64,000 bases of DNA from a virus: positions 1 to 64,000 of IMG/VR virus record IMGVR_UViG_3300006802_000098; one strand, 5' to 3'. Made by a program: the position numbers and the translations under genes. The notes under the pieces are model-generated. The model had not been told where the DNA came from and did no database searches. It saw only the letters and a program-made list of their open reading frames with translations. This document shows positions 1 through 6,236 of the stretch, piece by piece; position 1 is the stretch's first letter; every line of letters begins with the position of its first letter.

Positions 1-110
1 AGCCTAGATATGACCCAGATATGGTGAAGAAGCCTGGATATGACCCAGATATAATCGTGCAGCAGCCTAGATATGACCCAGATATGGTGAAGAAGCCTGG
101 ATATGACCCA
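1..110 (+). repeat. 63-bp tandem repeat, about 1.7 copies visible
   Basis: Bases 1-47 are repeated exactly at 64-110, giving a period of 63 bp (21 codons). A shorter sub-repeat, AGCCTRGATATGACCCAGAT, occurs at about 1, 31 and 64. The array may extend beyond the left edge. It encodes the YDPD-containing peptide repeat of the first gene. Confidence 0.85.
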
Positions 111-245
111 CGGGTCTATGACCCGGGTATGGAACGTGATCGTACACAAGGTTTAGATCAAGATTTTAGCAAGCGTGTGCAACAACAAAATCAAAAGAAT
201 ATGAAGTTAAACAATAGTAAATTCAGCGATTGGGGTAAAAAATAA
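1..245 (+). CDS. Repeat-rich hypothetical phage protein, 5' end cut by window edge
   Basis: The reading frame is already open at base 3, so the N-terminus lies outside the window; an internal ATG at 21 is probably not the true start. The visible part has repeated tyrosine-aspartate-proline motifs (PRYDPDMVKK, PGYDPD), two YDP-based sub-repeats per 21 residues, then a charged Gln/Asn/Lys-rich tail. Its stop overlaps the ATG of the next gene (TAATG). No family is recognised. Position before putative structural genes suggests a virion or head-related protein, which is inference. Confidence is high that it is coding and low on function. Confidence 0.6.
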   Translation, partial: PRYDPDMVKKPGYDPDIIVQQPRYDPDMVKKPGYDPRVYDPGMERDRTQGLDQDFSKRVQQQNQKNMKLNNSKFSDWGKK

Positions 246-766
246 TGAGCGATTTTGCAAGTTTAGTAGCAAAGCTAAATGAAATTAGTGCCAATGAGGA
301 CACGCTAACAGAAAGTGAAGTCTCCGGAGTAAACCTTTATCAGCCTGTGGAAACCATTAAGGGCACAAAATCTACTGCTAATATCCTACGCAAGTTTAGT
401 GAAATACAGGATGAGATTATTGCTGAAGAACGTCAAATGGAAGAAGATGTTGTAAGTGATATCCGTACACGTTACAGCGACTTTATGAAAAGCGAAACAG
501 CCCAAGGCAACGATCTAAACACAATCAATGTTGCAGTTAAAGAAGCAACGAGTTCTGCAATGGCTATTGATGATAGTTTTAACAAAATGTTTAATATGAT
601 GGACCGCTTGTTGAAAGTAACAGGAGAAGATGCTGTTCTCAGTAGAATGGTAGAGCGTGAAGGCGGTGATCCTTCATGGATTGCAGACGCACATCAAAAA
701 CTCGTTGAAGCTATGGAAGCTCTAGAAGAAGCTCATATGTATGCTGTTAGAGAATTAGAGAAATAA
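245..766 (+). CDS. Hypothetical phage protein, helical
   Basis: A 173-residue acidic protein rich in Glu, Ala and Met, likely mostly alpha-helical, with no signal peptide or membrane segment. Its ATG overlaps the previous stop (TAATG) and it ends three bases before the next gene, so it sits in a transcription unit with the repeat protein upstream and the peptidoglycan-binding protein downstream. I do not recognise a domain. The context suggests a virion-assembly or structural role, which is inference. Confidence 0.7.
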   Translation: MSDFASLVAKLNEISANEDTLTESEVSGVNLYQPVETIKGTKSTANILRKFSEIQDEIIAEERQMEEDVVSDIRTRYSDFMKSETAQGNDLNTINVAVKEATSSAMAIDDSFNKMFNMMDRLLKVTGEDAVLSRMVEREGGDPSWIADAHQKLVEAMEALEEAHMYAVRELEK

Positions 767-769
767 AAA

Positions 770-2527
770 ATGACCAATCCTACACAAATTCGTAAATATA
801 TAAATATTTTACTAGAAGCTACTCAGTCTTCTAACTTAAAACAAAATTATGAAAAGTTGCTAGCAACCCTAGAATTAACACCAGGCAGCGATGAAGGATT
901 CTTTGGCAGAAATTTTCGTAACAATCGTAACAATGAAAAACTAGCTCAGTTTGCAAGAGATAATAATTTACCTGGCATGTTTAATCCTGAAACTGGTCGT
1001 TTTGTCAAGTTCGGTGAAGACCCCGAAGGCGCCGGGCCCACTGATACAGTTGATGATGCTGCACTCGCTAGTATGGATGATCTAGAACAACTAGCGGCTA
1101 TTGGAGCTCTCCCTGCTAATGTAGTAGACGAGCTTAATCAGGAAGTAGAATATTATGATACTGGAGAAAGAAGTTTATCCAGAAGAGATATTTTAGGTAA
1201 TATTTTTGGTGATCCAAATCCCGAGTATAGAGACAGACTTTTAGGCATTCTTAAGAAAAATCAAGGAGGTGCTAAGAAAGACGTCCAACCTAAAAGTAAA
1301 TCCCAACCTAACAAAGAACTAGACATAGGCGCTGATAAAGATATGCCCAAGGGTGGAACTGCTCCGGTTAGCCCTGTACAAGGACCTGAGGAACTACCTG
1401 ACCTTCCACCTAACCCCCTGGATGCACCTGAGGCACCATCAAGCGCAGGAAGTAAACCAGATGATATTCCAGCTAGCCCCCTGGATGCACCTGAGGCACC
1501 ATCAAGCGCAGGAAGTAAACCAGATGATATTCCAGCTAGCCCCATGGATGCACCAGATGCAGCATCAAGCGCAAGAAGTAAACCCGATCCTAATGTAAAT
1601 CCTTTAGCAAATAAACCAGGCGATTATACTGGTGCAGATGGTATAGAAGATATGGGCACAGGAATGTTTGTTAAGCCTGAGCCTTCTAATAAAGAACTAG
1701 ACATAGACGCTGATAAGGCTATTAAACCTAAAAAAGCATCATTATCCTCTGAACCAGACCCATCAAGTAAATATTTCGGAAAGAGCGGACATATGGGCCA
1801 AAAGAGCAAGGCAGAAATAAAGGCTCTTCAAACACAACTTAAAAACGCAGGGTATAATCCTGGCGACGCAGATGGTATTATAGGCAAGAATACAACGGCT
1901 GCGATCAAAAAATTACAAAGGGATTCCGGAATAGCAGTTGATGGATTATTTGGTAAAGATTCCCTGAATGCATTAGCACAAAAATTGCGTAATGATTCTA
2001 CAATTAAAGAACAAATGGAAACATTTCTTAATGAAGGACCAGAGGAGAAAAAAGCTGTAGTAGACGCAATTAGAAAATTAGGCACTACTGATGAAGTAAG
2101 ACAGTGGATGGGTCAACAAGGACATAATCTAGATAATATGTCAGATGATGAAGTTGTTAGCAATATTATTAGACCTTACTATAAAGCAGCAATGATGGGC
2201 GGTATTCAAGCAAAAAGAATGGGAATAGATCCTAAAAAAATTGATTCTCTTGTAAGTCAAGCTAAGAACATGCTTCCATTAGCTGGTTTAGCTCAGCTGG
2301 TCGGATACAAGCCCAGTGTTGGTTTGCGTGGTAAAGTGACTACGCCTGGTTTGGACAAAGTTAGACCTGCTGTGATTGACGTTGATCCAAGTGCTAGTGA
2401 TGTTCAAACAGCGGTTGATGTTTATGATAAATTGCGTGGAAATTTTCCAAAAGCAGCAGATATGTTTGACCAGGGAGAATATAAAAACGCCATCTATCAA
2501 ATATATAAACGCATGGCAGACAAGTAA
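770..2527 (+). CDS. Peptidoglycan-binding-domain protein with Pro/Ala repeats
   Basis: A 585-residue protein. Residues about 344-410 match the PG_binding_1 fold: a run of short helices with the pattern LQ.QL...GY.PG..DGI.G..T..AI..LQ, typical of modules that bind bacterial cell wall. Residues about 215-278 are a low-complexity linker with three 21-residue repeats (DAPEAPSSAGSKPDD). The N-terminal and C-terminal parts match no family I can name. No catalytic lysin domain is visible, so this is more likely a virion-associated wall-binding or structural protein than a complete endolysin. The start at 770 follows the preceding gene by three bases. Confidence 0.75.
   Translation: MTNPTQIRKYINILLEATQSSNLKQNYEKLLATLELTPGSDEGFFGRNFRNNRNNEKLAQFARDNNLPGMFNPETGRFVKFGEDPEGAGPTDTVDDAALASMDDLEQLAAIGALPANVVDELNQEVEYYDTGERSLSRRDILGNIFGDPNPEYRDRLLGILKKNQGGAKKDVQPKSKSQPNKELDIGADKDMPKGGTAPVSPVQGPEELPDLPPNPLDAPEAPSSAGSKPDDIPASPLDAPEAPSSAGSKPDDIPASPMDAPDAASSARSKPDPNVNPLANKPGDYTGADGIEDMGTGMFVKPEPSNKELDIDADKAIKPKKASLSSEPDPSSKYFGKSGHMGQKSKAEIKALQTQLKNAGYNPGDADGIIGKNTTAAIKKLQRDSGIAVDGLFGKDSLNALAQKLRNDSTIKEQMETFLNEGPEEKKAVVDAIRKLGTTDEVRQWMGQQGHNLDNMSDDEVVSNIIRPYYKAAMMGGIQAKRMGIDPKKIDSLVSQAKNMLPLAGLAQLVGYKPSVGLRGKVTTPGLDKVRPAVIDVDPSASDVQTAVDVYDKLRGNFPKAADMFDQGEYKNAIYQIYKRMADK
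1414..1602 (+). repeat. Three tandem 63-bp coding repeats
   Basis: Copies begin at 1414, 1477 and 1540. The first two are identical over 63 bp and the third is diverged after about 15 bases. They encode a 21-residue Pro/Ala/Ser-rich linker inside the peptidoglycan-binding protein. Perfect identity of two copies suggests recent duplication or ongoing homogenisation. Confidence 0.9.
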
Positions 2528-2538
2528 TAAGAGTTATT

Positions 2539-2931
2539 ATGCGTTTTACAGAAATTATAGAGGGCAAAAAAGATGCTTGCTATCGCAAAGTAAAATCACG
2601 CTACAAAGTATGGCCCAGTGCATATGCTAGCGGTGCTCTTGTAAAGTGTCGCAAGGTTGGTGCTAAAAACTGGGGAAATAAGACCCAGGAAGATGTACAA
2701 GAAGATTTACAGAAGTGGTTTAAAGAAAAGTGGGTACGTTTTGGACCTGATGGTAAGATCCGTGGAGACTGTGCTAGAGATAATGACAGTGAAGGTAAAC
2801 CCAAGTGTTTACCACAGAAAAAAGCACATGCACTAGGTAAAAAGGGACGTAAGAAAGCAGCCAGTAGAAAGCGCAGAGAAGATCCTAAAAAGAACAGACG
2901 CGGCAAGGCAAAGAATGTGAAAACAAAATGA
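2539..2931 (+). CDS. Basic phage protein, DUF5872-like
   Basis: A 130-residue, strongly basic protein. The middle carries the pattern KWFKEKWVRFGPDGKI followed by a Cys-containing segment and GKPKCLP, which resembles the DUF5872 family seen in many aquatic phages. The C-terminal third is almost entirely Lys/Arg, as in a nucleic-acid-binding or packaged protein. It starts MRFTEII, closely matching the start of the next gene (MRFSEII), so the two may share an N-terminal signal or be partial paralogues. The stop overlaps the next ATG (ATGA). Confidence 0.75.
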   Translation: MRFTEIIEGKKDACYRKVKSRYKVWPSAYASGALVKCRKVGAKNWGNKTQEDVQEDLQKWFKEKWVRFGPDGKIRGDCARDNDSEGKPKCLPQKKAHALGKKGRKKAASRKRREDPKKNRRGKAKNVKTK

Positions 2932-3485
2932 GATTTTCAGAAATTATACACAAACCCTCACCAGTTGAACTAGCAATTAAAGAACATATTGCTCAGTGCG
3001 TTCCTTTTAGTGAATGCATGTTCCGTCCGGGTAGTCGAGCATTTACAGAGTTTTATACTCGTGTGCGTGAGATGCGTGAAAGCCTTAACCTAGATTGGCA
3101 GGATCAAGAACTACTTGATACAGACATTGGTGAATGCATTGTGGTAGAGGGTGAGCGTGTTCCTCTTGATGTTCCTATTGCCGAAGAAGTTGAACTTGAT
3201 GAAGCAGAGTATCAAGGACGCAAAGTTAAACTAAATTCACCCAAGCGTGGCGGTTCTAAGAAGTATTACGTATACGTAAAGAATCCCAAAACTGGCAAAG
3301 TTAAAAAAGTTAGCTGGGGTGACACAACTGGTTTAAGTACCAAGGCTAAAAACCGTGGCGCAGTTCGTAGTTTTGTAGCCAGACATAAATGTAAACAAAA
3401 AAACGATAAAACTAAAGCAGGATACTGGGCATGTCGTACACCACGTTATAAAGCACTTGGTGTCAAAGGCGGACAGTGGTGGTGA
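2928..3485 (+). CDS. Conserved phage protein with basic C-terminal domain
   Basis: A 185-residue protein. The N-terminus MRFSEII mirrors the preceding gene. Residues about 100-185 form a basic domain with GGSKKYYVYVKN, a Lys/Arg-rich stretch and a Cys pair (HKCKQKND, WACRTPRYK), a pattern I associate with uncharacterised proteins of aquatic T4-type phages. It overlaps the preceding gene by four bases and the next by ten. Its role is unknown; DNA or virion association is inferred from the charge. Confidence 0.7.
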   Translation: MRFSEIIHKPSPVELAIKEHIAQCVPFSECMFRPGSRAFTEFYTRVREMRESLNLDWQDQELLDTDIGECIVVEGERVPLDVPIAEEVELDEAEYQGRKVKLNSPKRGGSKKYYVYVKNPKTGKVKKVSWGDTTGLSTKAKNRGAVRSFVARHKCKQKNDKTKAGYWACRTPRYKALGVKGGQWW

Positions 3486-3745
3486 AACCTTACACTGAAC
3501 AAGTAAGGCACAACACAAGAACCCGTAAATTTTCTACACTTACAGAAAGCGATGAACTTGTCTGGCACAGAGATGCTACTGATAGAGAGGTTCACGTGCT
3601 TGAAGGCCTGGGGTGGCATTTTCAGATGGATAATGAATTGCCCGTACCACTAAATCCTGGCGACGTAATACATATACCCAGAGAAACTTATCATCGTATT
3701 ATAAAAGGCAAAACAGATCTTACTGTAAAAATTATAGATAAATAA
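3476..3745 (+). CDS. Small cupin-fold protein
   Basis: An 89-residue protein whose central 60 residues read as a single small beta-barrel cupin: VLEGLGWHFQ, then PLNPGDVIHIPRETYHRI, the usual G.V..IP....H pattern of cupin motif 2. The start is uncertain because three GTG codons occur in a row from 3476 and no ATG is available; any would overlap the preceding stop. No substrate can be inferred. Many phage genomes carry such orphan cupins near structural genes. Confidence 0.65.
   Translation: MVVKPYTEQVRHNTRTRKFSTLTESDELVWHRDATDREVHVLEGLGWHFQMDNELPVPLNPGDVIHIPRETYHRIIKGKTDLTVKIIDK
3737..3744 (+). promoter_or_regulatory. Possible T4-late-type promoter box GATAAATA
   Basis: GATAAATA is one base from the T4 late -10 consensus TATAAATA. 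It lies at the end of the cupin gene, 23 bases before the ATG at 3768, at a suitable distance for transcription to begin near 3751. AT-rich sequence makes chance matches common, so this is tentative. Confidence 0.35.
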
Positions 3746-3767
3746 GGATAAAGACGGGAATTTTGCT

Positions 3768-4094
3768 ATGACTACTTCTTTAGATATTCGTAAAACTATA
3801 ACAATGCTAGAAAAAACTGGCATGGAATATGTAGCCAATAGAGATTTTATAAAAGTTCTCCAAACAATCAAAGATGGAATAACTTACACTCTGGGCAATG
3901 TAGAGCACGATGATGGCGATGTTAAGAAAAATAGTTATAGTATATATAAAAAAGTAAGAGATGGTGGATTTGAATATAATGATAAGTTTTTTCCTCAGGA
4001 ATTCTATGTTGAGGTAGAACCATTACGTGTAAGTGGCTATGCTAAAATGCCAGAAGTACAACAAGCGTTTTCAAAATGGGTAGAAGAAAATTAA
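3768..4094 (+). CDS. Hypothetical protein
   Basis: A 108-residue protein with no recognised domain, signal peptide or membrane span. It has a helical N-terminus and a mixed beta-rich middle. It stands between the cupin gene and the ExbB-like gene with short gaps on both sides (22 and 18 bases), and may be the first gene of a unit that includes the membrane set downstream. Confidence 0.6.
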   Translation: MTTSLDIRKTITMLEKTGMEYVANRDFIKVLQTIKDGITYTLGNVEHDDGDVKKNSYSIYKKVRDGGFEYNDKFFPQEFYVEVEPLRVSGYAKMPEVQQAFSKWVEEN

Positions 4095-4112
4095 AAATAT
4101 TAGGAAATCTAC

Positions 4113-4592
4113 ATGGAGAATTTAAACAAACCATTTCTAAAATGGTGGATCCAGTTTGTGTGTATTAGTTTTGGTGTTGTTGTAGCATTTGAACTAGGCT
4201 GGTGGCATGCCCTTTACCAATCAGATATTACCAAAATTAGTTTAGCCATTCTTGCTATTTTTTGTTTAACAACTTTACTTACTGGTTATATAAGTAAAAA
4301 TTTCCAAAAACAAAAAATAAAACGCCTAGGCAACTACGCATGGTTTTCCAGCGAAGCTATGATAACACTGGGAATGATTGGAACGGTTGCTGGATTTTTA
4401 ATAATGCTAGGCGGTGCTTTCTCTAGTATTAACGTAAATGATGTAGTTAGTGTTCAAAACGCTATTAGTAAAATGGCTGTGGGTATGAGTACAGCTCTTA
4501 GTACAACTCTTGTAGGACTAATTTGTAGTGTATTAACCAAAGTACAAATGGTTATCCTAGAAAATAGCTGGGAAGATGGCGGAGAGAAGTAG
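4113..4592 (+). CDS. MotA/TolQ/ExbB-family proton-channel-like membrane protein
   Basis: A 159-residue protein with about four predicted membrane spans (residues roughly 8-30, 38-58, 88-110, 130-152). The third and fourth carry the family signature: TLGMIGTVAGFLIML followed by MSTALSTTLVGLICS, matching the conserved core of MotA/TolQ/ExbB ion channels, which use proton or sodium flow to drive partner proteins. It lacks the long cytoplasmic insert of MotA. It overlaps the next gene, an ExbD-like partner, by 17 bases. This fits a two-subunit ion channel in the host inner membrane. The family call is firm; the biological role in a phage is unknown. Confidence 0.8.
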   Translation: MENLNKPFLKWWIQFVCISFGVVVAFELGWWHALYQSDITKISLAILAIFCLTTLLTGYISKNFQKQKIKRLGNYAWFSSEAMITLGMIGTVAGFLIMLGGAFSSINVNDVVSVQNAISKMAVGMSTALSTTLVGLICSVLTKVQMVILENSWEDGGEK

Positions 4593-5202
4593 ATACAGGA
4601 CTAACTTTGCTTTTATAGACTTACTGTTTAATTTATTGGTAGGTATCACACTACTATTCTTTTTAGCATTTATACTTATAAATCCAGTAGCAAAAAAGAA
4701 AGATATAGAAGCTAAAGCAGAATATCTAATAACCATGACCTGGCCGGAACGCAATGAGGACGATATTGATATATGGGTAATGGATAACCAAAAACATATA
4801 GTGAGTTTCCGGAACAAAGACAATGCTTTAATATCACTGGATAGAGATGATTTGGGCACAAGGAATGACGAGTTTATAGAACACAGTACCAAAAAAGTTA
4901 TAAGGATATATCAGAATAGAGAAGTTATTAGCATACGATCCAAGGACCCTAGAAGATATCTTGTCACAGTTCACAAATACATGAATACTAGCAAGGAGCC
5001 TACTCATATAACTATTGAACTTACAGAAATAAATCCATATAAAATACACATTGTAAAAAAGCTAGTACTAGATCATATGGGAGACGAAAAACAAGCCTTT
5101 GAATTTGAAGTAATGCCTGATGGCAGTACCATTGTTGAAGAAACTGAGAGACTAGTAATTAATGACCCAAAATTAGGAATTTTAAATCAGGTTGGTAGAT
5201 AA
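4576..5202 (+). CDS. ExbD/MotB-like single-span membrane protein
   Basis: A 208-residue protein with one membrane span near the N-terminus (residues about 12-34) that contains a single Asp (NFAFIDLLFNLLVGITLLFF). A membrane-embedded Asp at this position is the proton-carrying residue of ExbD, TolR and MotB. The rest, about 170 residues, should be periplasmic and includes DDIDIWVMDN, resembling small beta-sandwich modules with a D.DLWV.D motif. No OmpA-like peptidoglycan-binding domain is visible. The gene overlaps its ExbB-like neighbour and its stop shares a base with the next ATG. Confidence 0.7.
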   Translation: MAERSRYRTNFAFIDLLFNLLVGITLLFFLAFILINPVAKKKDIEAKAEYLITMTWPERNEDDIDIWVMDNQKHIVSFRNKDNALISLDRDDLGTRNDEFIEHSTKKVIRIYQNREVISIRSKDPRRYLVTVHKYMNTSKEPTHITIELTEINPYKIHIVKKLVLDHMGDEKQAFEFEVMPDGSTIVEETERLVINDPKLGILNQVGR

Positions 5203-5684
5203 TGTTTGACTTTAGTTTTAATTCTACGATATTACTTTTTATATGGACAGCAGCAGGTATTGTCTGCTTAATACCTATGTTACTCAAGGAGACATGGAAA
5301 AAGTATTTGATTGTACCTACTGTATTCTTTGCCGTGTATGCTAGCTTTATTACAAACAAAGAATTTTTAGGCACACCACTGTACCAACTTCCAGAAGGAG
5401 AATTTGTTTACCTAGGTCATAGAATAACTACAGAAAATAAAAAGAAATACATTACACTATGGGCTATTGTTGATAACAAGGAAAGACTATATTACTTTGC
5501 TAGTAACAATCAACAACAAAAAGAATTATCCAAAAGTAGAACACGTAGCAGTAATGGTCTAGTTCAGCTAGGCAAATTTAAACCTAAAAAACCTATTAAT
5601 AATGTGGAAGATACAAAATTTGCTGAACTACAAACCTATGACTTTCCGTTTCAGGAAAAATTTCCTAAAAATCCAGTTGACTAA
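5202..5684 (+). CDS. Two-span membrane protein linked to the ExbB/ExbD-like pair
   Basis: A 160-residue protein with two hydrophobic segments near the N-terminus (residues about 5-27 and 35-52) followed by a soluble domain of about 105 residues with a Lys/Arg-rich stretch. I recognise no family. The ATG shares a base with the upstream stop, implying co-translation with the channel-like pair, so it is a plausible third subunit. A soluble domain on the same side as both membrane ends would make it a candidate output or regulatory subunit; this is inference. Confidence 0.6.
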   Translation: MFDFSFNSTILLFIWTAAGIVCLIPMLLKETWKKYLIVPTVFFAVYASFITNKEFLGTPLYQLPEGEFVYLGHRITTENKKKYITLWAIVDNKERLYYFASNNQQQKELSKSRTRSSNGLVQLGKFKPKKPINNVEDTKFAELQTYDFPFQEKFPKNPVD

Positions 5685-5705
5685 ACTAACACTGTGTAAT
5701 ATAAT
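5677..5705 (+). promoter_or_regulatory. Sigma70-type promoter upstream of dsbA-like gene
   Basis: TTGACT at 5677-5682, a 17-bp spacer and a perfect TATAAT at 5700-5705. Transcription should begin near 5712, 16 bases before the ATG at 5728, with AAGGAG in between as ribosome-binding site. Confidence 0.8.
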
Positions 5706-5727
5706 ACATTATCATAAGGAGTTATCA

Positions 5728-5994
5728 ATGAGCGATAGTGATAGAGTTTTTAGCCAAGAAGAGAAATCAAAACTAACACAACTAATTAACGAGGGTCTTA
5801 CTGTTTTACAGGAAGTTGATGATTTAAACGAAGGTCTCAACGACACAGTAAAAGCTATTGCTGAGGAGATGCAGATCAAGCCAGCAGTGCTAAAAAAAGC
5901 AGTAAAGACCGCATACAAAGCAGACTTTGCCAAGCATAGTGAAGATCTAGCAGCCCTGGAAAATATCTTAGCCACAGTTGGCAAACTTCAGTGA
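5728..5994 (+). CDS. dsbA: DsbA-like small dsDNA-binding/late-transcription protein
   Basis: The ATG at 5728 has a good AAGGAG site and its own promoter; an open frame upstream to 5602 is not needed. The 88-residue helical protein has the size and layout of T4 DsbA, a double-stranded DNA-binding protein that modulates late transcription: a central segment DLNEGLNDTVKAIAEEMQIK, then KKAVKTAYKADF, then a C-terminal helix. The similarity is one of pattern, not of strong identity. Placement just before the DNA polymerase fits a replication/transcription role. Confidence 0.55.
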   Translation: MSDSDRVFSQEEKSKLTQLINEGLTVLQEVDDLNEGLNDTVKAIAEEMQIKPAVLKKAVKTAYKADFAKHSEDLAALENILATVGKLQ

Positions 5995-6215
5995 CACAAC
6001 AGAAGCCCTACCAGCTACTTGCATGGTTAGGTACAGCTACTATTTTAATTGGATCAGTTCTTGCGGCCTTTAACATTTATCCTGTATACTTGTATGTGTT
6101 CCTGGTTGCTAATGGCATCTGGGCAACAGTAGGCTGGTTATGGCGAGAGCAGAGCTTGGTTATTTTAAACGCGGGAATAACAGTAGTTTATCTTCTCGGG
6201 CTGTACTTTAAATAA
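5991..6215 (+). CDS. Small three-span membrane protein
   Basis: A 74-residue, very hydrophobic protein with three predicted membrane segments (about 8-28, 30-46, 52-72). The likely start is GTG at 5991, overlapping the upstream stop as GTGA. No family is recognised. It lies between the DsbA-like gene and the DNA polymerase. Confidence 0.6.
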   Translation: MTQQKPYQLLAWLGTATILIGSVLAAFNIYPVYLYVFLVANGIWATVGWLWREQSLVILNAGITVVYLLGLYFK

Positions 6216-6236
6216 TTGTGGGAAATATATATATAA

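Noticed and set aside
799-806. Exact TATAAATA within the start of the peptidoglycan-binding gene
   Set aside because: It lies 29 bases inside the coding sequence with no later start that fits; likely chance in AT-rich DNA.
5602-5727. N-terminal extension of the DsbA-like gene
   Set aside because: A promoter and ribosome-binding site lie inside the extension, directly before ATG 5728.
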